Source: CAJXII01 sp965242915 (lineage in GTDB: Bacteria > Campylobacterota > Campylobacteria > Campylobacterales > Arcobacteraceae). Taken from it: a stretch of DNA of 64,000 nt. The DNA is taken from NCBI GenBank assembly GCA_965242915.1, contig CBDETN010000022.1, forward strand, positions 62,001 to 126,000, in the 5' to 3' direction. Position 1 is the first letter of the stretch. The number at the start of each line of letters is the position of its first letter. Of this stretch, positions 43,664-52,668 are shown in pieces. Below the pieces are notes generated by a model. That model saw nothing but the letters and a program-made list of their open reading frames with translations, searched no databases and was not told where the DNA came from. The position numbers were made by a program, and so were the translations under genes.

Positions 43664-44389
43664 ATGAATCAAAATAAAATTATAATAATAATTCCCACAT
43701 ATAACAATCCTAAAACTATCAAAGAAGTAGTTTTTGATGTTATAAATCATAACTATGAAGTGATGGTCGTAGATGATGGTTCTGATATCCCTATACAAGA
43801 TTTATTTTCTAATGATGAACAAAAAAGTGTTTATTTTGTAAGACATGAGGTAAATCTTGGTAAAGGTGAAGCTATAATTAGTGGAACCAAAAAAGCTAAA
43901 GAGTTAGGTTTTACTCATGTTCTGAGTATTGATGGTGATGGTCAGCATTTAGCATCTCAAGCAACGAAATTAATAGATATATGTGATGGTGATGAAATTA
44001 TAATAGGTGCTAGAAACTTTGACTTAGAACATGTACCAAATGGAAGTAAATTTGGAAGATGGTTTAGTAATATGTGGGCTTGCTGGGATACGGGGCAAGT
44101 TATTACAGATTCACTTTCAGGATATAGAATATATCCAATATCAATATTAAATCTTCCAATAAAAACTTCAAGATATGACTGGGAGATGGAAGTTCTTGTA
44201 AGGCATGCAGATGCCGGGGAAAATATCAAAGAGGTTATTATAGAGTGTTATTATCCAACCCCTGAAGAAAGAGTTAGTCATTTTAAGAAATTTCAAGATA
44301 CTATAGCTATAGTTTGGGTACATATTCAAATTTTACCATTTAAATGGCCAAGATTTATTTTAAATAGAATAATTGGGAATAATAAGTAA
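43664..44389 (+). CDS. Family 2 glycosyltransferase
   Basis: The 241-residue GT-A fold enzyme has IIIIIPTYNNPKTIKEVVFD at the start, the VVDDGSD nucleotide motif, HVLSIDGDGQH (DXD-type) and SLSGYRIYP, SRYDWEMEVLVRHADAG near the end. In arylpolyene clusters of Enterobacteria a GT2 domain is fused to an acyltransferase; here the acyltransferase is the next, separate gene. It probably transfers a sugar to a lipid-linked product. Confidence 0.87.
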   Translation: MNQNKIIIIIPTYNNPKTIKEVVFDVINHNYEVMVVDDGSDIPIQDLFSNDEQKSVYFVRHEVNLGKGEAIISGTKKAKELGFTHVLSIDGDGQHLASQATKLIDICDGDEIIIGARNFDLEHVPNGSKFGRWFSNMWACWDTGQVITDSLSGYRIYPISILNLPIKTSRYDWEMEVLVRHADAGENIKEVIIECYYPTPEERVSHFKKFQDTIAIVWVHIQILPFKWPRFILNRIIGNNK

Positions 44390-44395
44390 ACAGTA

Positions 44396-45250
44396 ATGAG
44401 AACACAACAAAGAGGAAGTGGATGGAGTATAAAGTTAGCGTTTAATTTATATAAATTTTTAGGATATAAGTTTATATATTACCTTATGTATCCAGTAACT
44501 TTTTTTTACTTTATATTTGCATCAAATGTAAAGGATGCTTTAAAAATATATTATAAACATTTGAATATTAAATTTACAAATAAAATATATTATGAACATT
44601 TACGCCTCTTTGCAATTTGTATGATTGATAGATTTATATCAAAAATGGATATTCAAAACTATACTTTTAAATTTGATGATGAAGATACACCATCAGCTAT
44701 TTTAAATGATGGAGCTATTTTATTATTTTCACATTTTGGTGGATGGGCGGCATCTGTAAACTCTGCAAATGTTAAAAATAAAATAAATGTAGTGATGAGA
44801 GAAACTATGATGGGTGAAATTAAAGAGATAGAAAATTCTATTGAAACAAAATCAAATACAAATATCATAGATTTAAGCAGTGGAACATTAAGCGTTTCAA
44901 TTCAAATTGCAAATGCATTACTAAAAAATGAAGTTGTAGCAATTATGGGGGATAGATCAGCAAATAAAAAAGCAGAGATAGAGATAGAATTTTTAGGTGA
45001 AATGGCAAGATTCAATAAAAATCCATTTCAAATAGCATATAAGACTCACAAACCGATACTTGTTTATTTTATTATACTAACAGGAATACAAGAGTATAAA
45101 ATAGAGTGGATTAAAATCGATATGGATACAACTTTAACAGAACAAGAGGCTGTCCTAAAGGGACTACAAACTTATATAAAAAAATATGAAGAGATTATAA
45201 AAATTTATCCAAACCAATGGCTGAATTTTTATGATTTTTGGGAGAAATAA
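44396..45250 (+). CDS. LpxL/HtrB-like lipid acyltransferase
   Basis: The 284-residue lysophospholipid acyltransferase-like enzyme starts MRTQQRGSGWSIKLAFNLYK, a start typical of the acyltransferases in arylpolyene clusters. A membrane segment (about 28-48) comes next. The acyltransferase His/Asp motif is reduced to LLFSHFGGWAASVNSA, and GDRSANKKAEIEIEFLGEMA carries the second motif. It would attach the acyl chain to the lipid anchor. Its stop overlaps the lyase ATG (TAATG). Confidence 0.85.
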   Translation: MRTQQRGSGWSIKLAFNLYKFLGYKFIYYLMYPVTFFYFIFASNVKDALKIYYKHLNIKFTNKIYYEHLRLFAICMIDRFISKMDIQNYTFKFDDEDTPSAILNDGAILLFSHFGGWAASVNSANVKNKINVVMRETMMGEIKEIENSIETKSNTNIIDLSSGTLSVSIQIANALLKNEVVAIMGDRSANKKAEIEIEFLGEMARFNKNPFQIAYKTHKPILVYFIILTGIQEYKIEWIKIDMDTTLTEQEAVLKGLQTYIKKYEEIIKIYPNQWLNFYDFWEK

Positions 45251-46770
45251 TGCAATTAAGAATAGACAAAAGATATATCTCATTAGAAGAAATAAGCAAT
45301 GTAAGTGATATAAAGATATCTGATGATAAAAAGTTTATAACATTTATAAATCATACACATGATTTTATGATGGATACTATTAAGCAAGGTAAACCTATAT
45401 ATGGTATCACAACAGGATATGGAGATAGTGGTAAGAACTATGTAAACTATGAAGATGCAGCAACGCTTCAAACAAATCTGTTTCGTTTTCACGGTTGTGG
45501 TATAGGGGTAAATTTAAGTTATGAGGTATGCAGATATGCAGTTATTTGCAGAACCATATCTTTAAGCAAAGCTCGTTCCGGCGTGTCTATAAATCTTTTG
45601 CATAGATTAGAGATGTTAATTCAAAAAGATATTATTCCTGTAATCCCTTCGCAAGGTTCAGTGGGAGCTAGTGGAGATTTGACACCACTTTCTTATATTG
45701 CTGCTGTTATTGCCGGGGAGAGAGAAGTATATTATAAAGGTGAGATAAAAGATGTGATGGAAGTTTATAATGAACTAAATATCACACCTTATACATTTGA
45801 ACCAAAAGAAGCATTAGCTATTATGAACGGTACAACTATTATGAGTGCAATTGCACTTAAAGCCATTGAGGAGTTTGAAGTGATTTTAAACTCTATGGAA
45901 TCTTATGTTGCCGGTATGTTCGAAGTATTATTAGGGGATGATACTCCCATAGCTGATTTTGTACATGATTCTAAACCATTTAGCGGACAAATAAAAGCTG
46001 CTAAAAATATTCAAACTAAAATTAGCGGCTCTAAACTAACTCATGGAAGAGATGACAGATATGATAAATTTTTTGCTGACAATCATCTAAATATTCAAGA
46101 TACATATTCTATGAGATGTGCCCCGCAAGTTTTAGGTGTGATTAGAGACAATTTGGAAATTTCTAAAAATTGGGTAGAAACTGAGATAAACTCTGTAAAT
46201 GACAATCCATTGATAGATGGTGAAAATAAAATTATTTATACTTCTGGAAACTTTTATGGAGGATATGTAGCTCATGCTATGGATACACTTAAAATTTGTG
46301 CTGCTAATTTGGCTGATTTGCTAGATAAAGAGTTTGCACTTTTAGTTGACCATAAATTCAATCGTGGATTGGGTGAGAATCTAAAGCTTTCTAAAGAGCC
46401 ATTTTTTCACGGATTTAAAGCTATGCAAATAAGTTTAAGTTCGCTTAGTGCTGATGTGATAAAAAATACAACAGCAGCTTCAATTCACTCACGACCAACC
46501 GAATCATTAAATCAAGATAAAGTATCTATGGGAACAACCGCTGCTAATGATTTTGCAAAAATGATACCGGATTTACATAATATGTTATCAATAGCATTTA
46601 TAGGTATGGCACAAGCTGTTGATATTAGAGGGGCAGATCAAGTATCTCCGCATCTTAAAAATATCCATGATGTTACAAGAACTATCATTGAACCGCTTTT
46701 AGAAGATAGAAGAATGGATGGGGATATAAAAAATATTAAAGTTCTTATCAAAGATGGGAAGTTTATATAG
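45250..46770 (+). CDS. Aromatic amino-acid ammonia lyase (HAL/PAL/TAL family)
   Basis: The 506-residue MIO enzyme has the self-cyclising Ala-Ser-Gly at residues 140-142 (GSVGASGDLTPL), the catalytic Tyr in YGITTGYGD (51-58), and ESLNQDKVSMGTTAAND. It deaminates an aromatic amino acid to an acrylate starter for the polyene. The specificity pair appears to be Phe80-His81 (LFRFHGCG), unlike Ser-His of HAL, His-Leu of TAL or Phe-Leu of PAL, so the substrate is open; the cluster context favours tyrosine. ATG 45250 follows GGAGAAATA. Confidence 0.87.
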   Translation: MQLRIDKRYISLEEISNVSDIKISDDKKFITFINHTHDFMMDTIKQGKPIYGITTGYGDSGKNYVNYEDAATLQTNLFRFHGCGIGVNLSYEVCRYAVICRTISLSKARSGVSINLLHRLEMLIQKDIIPVIPSQGSVGASGDLTPLSYIAAVIAGEREVYYKGEIKDVMEVYNELNITPYTFEPKEALAIMNGTTIMSAIALKAIEEFEVILNSMESYVAGMFEVLLGDDTPIADFVHDSKPFSGQIKAAKNIQTKISGSKLTHGRDDRYDKFFADNHLNIQDTYSMRCAPQVLGVIRDNLEISKNWVETEINSVNDNPLIDGENKIIYTSGNFYGGYVAHAMDTLKICAANLADLLDKEFALLVDHKFNRGLGENLKLSKEPFFHGFKAMQISLSSLSADVIKNTTAASIHSRPTESLNQDKVSMGTTAANDFAKMIPDLHNMLSIAFIGMAQAVDIRGADQVSPHLKNIHDVTRTIIEPLLEDRRMDGDIKNIKVLIKDGKFI

Positions 46771-46773
46771 ATA

Positions 46774-47475
46774 ATGAAAAAATTAAAAGTATTAGTAACA
46801 GGAGCAACGGGTTCAATAGGTCAAGCGATAGTTAAAGAATATTCTAAAAATGGGTATTTTGTTTATATCCATTATAATTCTAATATCTCAAAAGCCAATG
46901 AGCTTTTAGAGGAGATAAAAGATGGTAAACTTATAAGTTTTAATATGAGAGATAAAAATTCTATCAAAAATGCTTTAGAGGGGCTAGAGGTAGATGTCTT
47001 AATAAACAATGCGGGAATTATAAAAGACAATCTATTTTTCTTCCTCGAAGATGAACAATGGGAAGATGTGATAAATGTGAATTTAAATGCAAACTTTTAT
47101 ATCACTAAATTTATATCAAAAAGTATGATGATGAACAAATGCGGCAGTATTGTAAATATTGCTTCAGTTTCTGGAATTTGCGGGAATAGCGGACAGGCAA
47201 ATTATTCGGCTTCAAAAGGTGGAGTGATTGCATTTACTAAAACTTTGGCAATTGAACTGGGTCGTTATAATATCAGAGTAAATGCCTTAGCCCCTGGTAT
47301 AATAGAATCCCAAATGATTGAAAATCTTCCGAATATAAAAGAGTTAAAAAAATCAATCCCGCTTAAAAGATTTGGAAAAGTTGAAGAGGTGGCTAAGTGT
47401 GCTTATTTTATAGGTGTTGATGCTACTTATGTAAGCGGTGAAGTTTTAAATATCAGCGGGGCGATGGTTAGATAG
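46774..47475 (+). CDS. 3-oxoacyl-ACP reductase (FabG-like SDR)
   Basis: The 233-residue short-chain dehydrogenase has the NAD(P) motif GATGSIGQAIVKEYSKNG, NNAG and IASVSGICGNSGQANYSASK (catalytic Ser, Tyr and Lys within this stretch). It should reduce beta-keto groups during polyene elongation. It lies 3 bases after the lyase gene and 4 bases before the next. No dedicated 3-hydroxyacyl dehydratase is present in the cluster. Confidence 0.88.
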   Translation: MKKLKVLVTGATGSIGQAIVKEYSKNGYFVYIHYNSNISKANELLEEIKDGKLISFNMRDKNSIKNALEGLEVDVLINNAGIIKDNLFFFLEDEQWEDVINVNLNANFYITKFISKSMMMNKCGSIVNIASVSGICGNSGQANYSASKGGVIAFTKTLAIELGRYNIRVNALAPGIIESQMIENLPNIKELKKSIPLKRFGKVEEVAKCAYFIGVDATYVSGEVLNISGAMVR

Positions 47476-47479
47476 TAAA

Positions 47480-47905
47480 ATGAGACTTGTATTATCTTTA
47501 CTTTATGCCCCTGTTATATTCTTTTCTTTAAGATATTTTAATACAACCTTGGAAGAGGCTTTGATTTTAAAAGCCTTCCCATTAGTTCTATCATCCACAA
47601 TAACTTTATTAATTTTACTCTCTTATATTAAAAAAGAATCTATGATTTTATATTTTGCTAAAAAGTTTTCAAAAGAAGATATTTCAAAAGAGGAGCAAAA
47701 ATATATTCATAAATCAACTCTGTTTTGGATAGGGGTAAGCTTAATAAATATTGTAATACATACAATCATATTCTTAGACACAAATGCAGATTTTTGGATT
47801 TTTTATAGTTCTATTGGGTGGTATTTCTTATTTATATTTGCGGGAATACTACAATTCTTACATAGAAAATTTGTGTTCTTGAAAATGATTAATATTGAAA
47901 ATTGA
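47480..47905 (+). CDS. Small integral membrane protein of the cluster
   Basis: The 141-residue product has about four membrane helices (roughly residues 3-18, 32-50, 70-90 and 95-125), separated by a charged loop (FAKKFSKEDISKEEQKYIHK). Small membrane proteins of this kind occur in arylpolyene clusters and may assemble the lipid-anchored product. I cannot name the family. It overlaps the ligase start by 11 bases. Confidence 0.7.
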   Translation: MRLVLSLLYAPVIFFSLRYFNTTLEEALILKAFPLVLSSTITLLILLSYIKKESMILYFAKKFSKEDISKEEQKYIHKSTLFWIGVSLINIVIHTIIFLDTNADFWIFYSSIGWYFLFIFAGILQFLHRKFVFLKMINIEN

Positions 47906-49073
47906 AATATTAAATGACAACGGTACAGTTACCACTCATATCATAAAAAAAGATTCTCAAAATAAAGAAAAGAAAATAGATTTTATCAGTTCACAATCAA
48001 AAGAACAAAATGCTTTAAATATAATAAATTCATATTACAATAATAACAAAGCGATATTGTTTGATGATACAAATAAAATTTTATCTGCAACAATAAGCAA
48101 TCTAAATTTAGAAGAATTCAAAGATAAAGATTTTTTAATGCTATTTTTTACAAGCGGCAGTACAGGAAATCCGGTTGGAGCATTAAAAATAAAACAAAAT
48201 TTAGAAGATGAGGTTAAAGTTTTTAGTCAATTGGTAAAACAATATAATATAAAAAAAGTTATAGTTACCGTTCCTTTTATACATATTTATGGAACTTTAG
48301 TTGGGCTTTTGTATCCACTTTTAAATGATATAGATATAATTTTAAAAGAGCATTTCTTACCTCATGATTTACTTGATATTATAGAAGATAACAGTTTGAT
48401 AGTTACAACACCATTGTACATCAAAGCCTTAAATAAAATTGGTCATAAAAAAGATTTAAAATCATCTTTATTTATAAGTTCAACTGCACCGCTTGATAAG
48501 CAAAGTACTAGTGAATTTATAAATAAATTCAATACAAATATTATACAACTTTTTGGATCAACAGAAACTAGCGGGATTGCCTATAAACAAAACAATGAAG
48601 AGTTATGGACACCTTTAGATAAAGTTGAGATATCAGTAAATAAAGAGAATGAACTAAAAGTAAAATCTCCTTTTGTATCAAAAATTTTATATGAAAATGG
48701 TTTTAAAAATATAAATGGGGTTATGCAGACTTTTGATTATATTGAAATAAATAAAAACCGGTTTAAGCTGGTTGGCAGAAGTTCAAAAATACTTAAAATT
48801 GCAGGTAAAAGATACTCAACAGTACAAATAGAAAATATATTAGAAGAGATTAGTGAAATTTCAAAAGCACTTGTTTTTGTAAATAATAATCATAATGATA
48901 AATTGCGGGATGAAATATTGGACATAACTTTAGAGAGTCAAAAAGAATTTTCAAGCTTAGAGATTAAAAAAATTTTAAAATCTAAACTTTCAAATTTAAA
49001 GTTTTCTATAAAATTACATTATGTAGATAAAATACCTACAAATGCAATTGGTAAGAAATTAAAAGTAAATTAA
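47895..49073 (+). CDS. Acyl-AMP ligase for aryl starter activation
   Basis: The 392-residue ANL-superfamily enzyme has the AMP motif FFTSGSTGNPVGALKIKQNL, the adenine-binding FGSTETSGIA and hinge/C-terminal motif VGRSSKILKIAGKRYSTVQI. It is short for the family (usual 450-550), as is common for arylpolyene ligases. It should activate the aryl acid from the lyase and load it onto the ACP. The start is TTG 47895, within the end of the preceding gene. Last gene of the cluster. Confidence 0.83.
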   Translation: MKIEILNDNGTVTTHIIKKDSQNKEKKIDFISSQSKEQNALNIINSYYNNNKAILFDDTNKILSATISNLNLEEFKDKDFLMLFFTSGSTGNPVGALKIKQNLEDEVKVFSQLVKQYNIKKVIVTVPFIHIYGTLVGLLYPLLNDIDIILKEHFLPHDLLDIIEDNSLIVTTPLYIKALNKIGHKKDLKSSLFISSTAPLDKQSTSEFINKFNTNIIQLFGSTETSGIAYKQNNEELWTPLDKVEISVNKENELKVKSPFVSKILYENGFKNINGVMQTFDYIEINKNRFKLVGRSSKILKIAGKRYSTVQIENILEEISEISKALVFVNNNHNDKLRDEILDITLESQKEFSSLEIKKILKSKLSNLKFSIKLHYVDKIPTNAIGKKLKVN

Positions 49074-49082
49074 TCTTTATTA

Positions 49083-49484
49083 TTACTCAGCTAACATAGA
49101 AAGTCGAACATTAATTGCTTGTTCTAAGTTTTGAATCCAACTGTTGTAATTACTATGGATAGTATTTTTTTGAGCATCATATTTAAGATTTATACTATTT
49201 AAATAAGTGATACTATATTCAGTTTTATTATAATCTATTCTAACTACTGCTTGATGTGTTCTTAAGTTTATTGTAGCTTTAGCTTCACCATCTTTAACTT
49301 TTGTAATTATCCATCCCAATGATACACCTGCTCTTTTAATAGCTTTATAAATATCATCATTTGTAGAACTTTGCTTAACCTCTACTGGATTGTTTTGTAT
49401 ATTATACACTGATGCCGCTCCACAACCTGTAAGTACCAGTAAAACTATACCAACTAAGCCACTTATTTTAAATAATTTTTTCAT
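49083..49484 (-). CDS. Small outer-membrane lipoprotein of unknown function
   Basis: The 133-residue product has a lipobox (VLLVLTGC, Cys21), followed by a domain with AIKRAGVSLGWIITKVKDGE and INLRTHQAVVRIDYNKTEYS, a pattern seen in small conserved lipoproteins of Gram-negative bacteria. It converges with the ligase gene (9-base gap). It may or may not belong to the cluster. Confidence 0.72.
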   Translation of the reverse strand: MKKLFKISGLVGIVLLVLTGCGAASVYNIQNNPVEVKQSSTNDDIYKAIKRAGVSLGWIITKVKDGEAKATINLRTHQAVVRIDYNKTEYSITYLNSINLKYDAQKNTIHSNYNSWIQNLEQAINVRLSMLAE

Positions 49485-49772
49485 TATTAAATCTCCTTTT
49501 TTTAATAGTTATAAATTATACCTAAATTTAATTAAATTTAAGAATTAGTTTCATCTTTCAAATAATATTTTATATTATATCCGTTAATTCCACTAAATAT
49601 AATTCCAAAAAACAAATACATACAAATTGTATAATTTATTTTTTTGTATCAAAGTATTTATCTATCGGACTTCCTCTAGGGTTGTGACTTTTGAGTGACT
49701 ATTTGTATTACTTTTATTTAATACTTATTGGTATAAACTACGAAATATATTTGAATTAACAGGGAGTAGTAT
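49485..49772. other. 288-base gap before nrdD, no clear element
   Basis: This AT-rich divergent spacer between the lipoprotein gene and nrdD must hold both promoters. I find no perfect TTGAT-N4-ATCAA site or convincing pair of NrdR boxes by eye. The nrdD ribosome site is GGGAG before ATG 49773. Confidence 0.4.
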
Positions 49773-51872
49773 ATGGTTGAAAAGATTTTAAAAAGAGATG
49801 GTGACTATAAAGAATTTCAATCTTTTAAAATAAAAGATGCTATTAAAAAAGCATTTAAAAGTACTCATACAACTTATGACAGTTTAATTTTCTTTAATGT
49901 TTTACAACTTCTTGAAAGTAAAAGAGTTGTTGTAGTTGAAGATGTGCAAGATGCAATAGAACAAGAGCTTTACAAGGGTAGATATTTTGATGTTATGAAG
50001 TCATTTATGCTTTATAGACATATGCATAAGATGCAAAGAGAACATGTACTTGGACTTGATACTGACACCACTTATATAAACTCTACGCAAACTATTGAAG
50101 AGTATATCAATGGAACTGATTGGAGAATAAAAGCAAACTCAAATACAGGTTATTCTCATGCTGGACTTATCAATAACAGTGCAGGTAAAATTATCGCAAA
50201 TTATTGGCTTGATAAGATATACGATAAAGAAGAGGGTTATGCTCATAGAAATGGAGATTATCATATCCATGATTTAGATAGTCTAAGCGGTTATTGTGCA
50301 GGATGGAGTTTAAGAGTTTTATTAGATGAGGGATTTAACGGAATAAGAGGAAGAGTTGAAAGTGACGCTCCAAATCATTTCAGAGAAGCTTTAGGACAAA
50401 TGGCAAACTTTCTGGGTATTTTACAAAGCGAATGGGCTGGAGCTCAAGCATTTTCATCATTTGATACTTACCTTGCACCTTATGTATTCAAAGATAAATT
50501 GCCATATAAAGAGATAAAAAAAGCTGTAAGAAGTTTTGTTTATAATCTGAATGTTCCTGCAAGATGGGGGCAAAGCCCGTTTACAAATGTTACTATTGAC
50601 TGGATAGTTCCAGATGATTTGAAAGATCAAATTCCTACAAAAAAACAACTTCATCTTTTAGGTGATATTGACGATAAAGAACTTTTAAAAGAAGCTAATG
50701 ATAGAGGTTGTAAATCTTTTGAAGATATGACTTATAAAAACTTCCAAAAAGAGATGAACTTGGTAAATAAAGCTTACTATGAAGTTATGACAGAGGGTGA
50801 TAAAACAGGGCAGCCTTTTACTTTCCCAATTCCTACAGTAAACATTACTGAAGATTTTGATTGGTATGGTGAAAATACTGATCTATTATTTGAAAATACT
50901 GCAAAAATAGGTTCATCATATTTCCAAAACTTTGTAGGCAGCCAGTACAAAAAAGATGAAAACGGAAATTTAGTACCAAATGAAGAGGCATATAAACCCG
51001 GTCATGTAAGAAGTATGTGTTGTAGACTTCAACTGGACTTACGAGAGTTACTAAAAAGAGGCGGAGGTCTTTTTGGTTCAGCTGAGATGACAGGAAGTAT
51101 CGGCGTGGTTACTCTTAATATGGCAAGATTGGGTTACCTTCATAAAAATGATAAAAAAGCATTATTTAGTAGAATTGAAGAGTTAATGTTATTGGCTAAA
51201 TCTACATTAGAGAAAAAAAGAGTATTTATCCAAGATTTATATGATAGAGGACTTTTCCCATATACAAAAAGATATCTTCATCATTTTAATAATCATTTCT
51301 CTACTATTGGTATAAATGGTATAAATGAAATGGTTAGAAATTATACAGATGATAAACATGATATTACGACTGAATACGGTATGGGTATCACTACTGAGAT
51401 TTTAGATTTTATGAGAGTTAAAATGGTGGAATTTCAAGAAGAAACCGGAAATTTATACAATCTTGAAGCAACACCGGCAGAGGGTACAACATATAGATTT
51501 GCAAAAGAAGATAAAAAAAGATATCCAGAAATTTTACAAGCTGGTATGGGAGATAATATATATTATACAAATTCATCACAGCTTCCTGTTGATTTGACTG
51601 ATGACCCGTTTGAAGCTTTACAATTACAAGATGAGCTTCAATGTAAATATACAGGTGGTACAGTACTTCACTTGTATATGCAAGAAAAGTTAAGTTCAAC
51701 AGAAGCTTGTAGAAGACTGGTAAAAAATGTAATATCGAATTTTAAATTGCCTTATATTACTGTTACACCATTATTTTCTGTATGTCCGAAGCATGGATAT
51801 ATGTCTGGTGAACATGAATATTGTCCTAAATGTGATGAAGAACTTTTAGCAGATGTAAAGATGGTTTCTTGA
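49773..51872 (+). CDS. nrdD: Class III ribonucleotide reductase large part, lacking the glycyl-radical domain
   Basis: The 699-residue anaerobic ribonucleoside-triphosphate reductase has an ATP-cone at about 3-90, active-site stretches RSMCCRLQLDLRELLKRGGG and GSIGVVTLNMARLG, and a C-terminal zinc ribbon (VCPKHGYMSGEHEYCPKCDE). The frame stops 9 residues after the last zinc Cys. Normal NrdD continues with about 45 residues bearing the radical glycine (RVxGYxRPV). That part is encoded separately at 52669-52818. Alone, this protein cannot hold the radical. Its stop overlaps the next start (TTGA). Confidence 0.93.
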   Translation: MVEKILKRDGDYKEFQSFKIKDAIKKAFKSTHTTYDSLIFFNVLQLLESKRVVVVEDVQDAIEQELYKGRYFDVMKSFMLYRHMHKMQREHVLGLDTDTTYINSTQTIEEYINGTDWRIKANSNTGYSHAGLINNSAGKIIANYWLDKIYDKEEGYAHRNGDYHIHDLDSLSGYCAGWSLRVLLDEGFNGIRGRVESDAPNHFREALGQMANFLGILQSEWAGAQAFSSFDTYLAPYVFKDKLPYKEIKKAVRSFVYNLNVPARWGQSPFTNVTIDWIVPDDLKDQIPTKKQLHLLGDIDDKELLKEANDRGCKSFEDMTYKNFQKEMNLVNKAYYEVMTEGDKTGQPFTFPIPTVNITEDFDWYGENTDLLFENTAKIGSSYFQNFVGSQYKKDENGNLVPNEEAYKPGHVRSMCCRLQLDLRELLKRGGGLFGSAEMTGSIGVVTLNMARLGYLHKNDKKALFSRIEELMLLAKSTLEKKRVFIQDLYDRGLFPYTKRYLHHFNNHFSTIGINGINEMVRNYTDDKHDITTEYGMGITTEILDFMRVKMVEFQEETGNLYNLEATPAEGTTYRFAKEDKKRYPEILQAGMGDNIYYTNSSQLPVDLTDDPFEALQLQDELQCKYTGGTVLHLYMQEKLSSTEACRRLVKNVISNFKLPYITVTPLFSVCPKHGYMSGEHEYCPKCDEELLADVKMVS

Positions 51873-52198
51873 TAAGTACCGGAGAGGGTAAATATACAGT
51901 TTTTCTAACTCATGTTTATGTTGGCAAGGATTTATTGGTAATTATAACAGGAGGTAACAAACATATTGGCGGAGTTAGTTTAGTAGATAATGGCGGCATT
52001 TTAAGCATTATTAAACAAGGGCATAAAGATGATATTATATCGAGTATGGTGGCACCGATAATTTATGAAAAGACAAAAAAAGACACTTTGGTTATATGTG
52101 GAATACATTTGGATAATATAACAAAAGATGGTATTGATATTTTAATAAATAATGCTAGAATATGTACAGATAAATTATTAAAGGCGATAGATGAGTGA
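51869..52198 (+). CDS. LpdD-like (prenylated-flavin chaperone family) protein
   Basis: The 109-residue product starts at TTG 51869 (overlaps the nrdD TGA as TTGA). The pattern GKDLLVIITGGNKHIGGVSL, QGHKDDIISSMVAP and VICGIHLDNITKDGIDILIN matches the small LpdD-type family associated with UbiD-like decarboxylases. No UbiD or UbiX gene is present here. In this operon a role in NrdD maturation or radical handling is possible but only inferred. It overlaps the next gene by 8 bases. Confidence 0.68.
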   Translation: MISTGEGKYTVFLTHVYVGKDLLVIITGGNKHIGGVSLVDNGGILSIIKQGHKDDIISSMVAPIIYEKTKKDTLVICGIHLDNITKDGIDILINNARICTDKLLKAIDE

Positions 52199-52646
52199 TC
52201 TAACCAAAGAACAAGAAAAGAAAATAAAAGAGCATTATGATAATCCTAAGAATAATAAAGCATTAGAAAATTATAATGCAAGAGGTGTTGGGAGAAATCC
52301 TGACAATTGGGGTCAAGTTGATATGTATCTGCAAATAGATGAAAATGAGATTTTGTCAGATCTGGGATACGAATACAAAGGTTGCCCAACAATCTCTTTT
52401 ACAGCTTCTGTGTTCACTGAAGAGTTAAAAGGAGTTCCTCTACATGATGCTCTTAAAACTACTAGAGCAGAACTGGATGAACTAAATGCACAAAGTAATT
52501 GTGATGATTGTATTAAGATGATTTTAGTTGCATTTATAGCGGCTAACGAAAATTATATCGAAAGAAAAAAAGGTATCAATACAGAAGATTATACATTTAA
52601 TATGATAGAGACAACTGTGCCGTACACCGAACAATCTTGCGGATAA
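52191..52646 (+). CDS. Divergent NifU/IscU-like protein
   Basis: The 151-residue product resembles the IscU scaffold fold: YDNPKNNKALENYNARGVGR, YKGCPTISFTASVFTEELKG and NCDDCIKMILVAFIAANENY. Of the three scaffold cysteines two positions are kept (KGCPT and the NCDDC region), while the first (normally in the ACGD-like loop) is replaced in NWGQVDM. A further CDDC pair and a C-terminal CG are present. It could supply or repair the 4Fe-4S cluster of NrdG, or the NrdD zinc site. Inferred from operon context. Confidence 0.75.
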   Translation: MSDLTKEQEKKIKEHYDNPKNNKALENYNARGVGRNPDNWGQVDMYLQIDENEILSDLGYEYKGCPTISFTASVFTEELKGVPLHDALKTTRAELDELNAQSNCDDCIKMILVAFIAANENYIERKKGINTEDYTFNMIETTVPYTEQSCG

Positions 52647-52668
52647 TAAAATAAAAAAGGAATAAAAA

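Noticed and set aside
51860..51875. NrdD truncation as a sequencing frameshift
   Set aside because: The sequence right after the stop encodes an intact different protein (LpdD-like) in an overlapping arrangement, and the missing domain is found complete with its own start further down.
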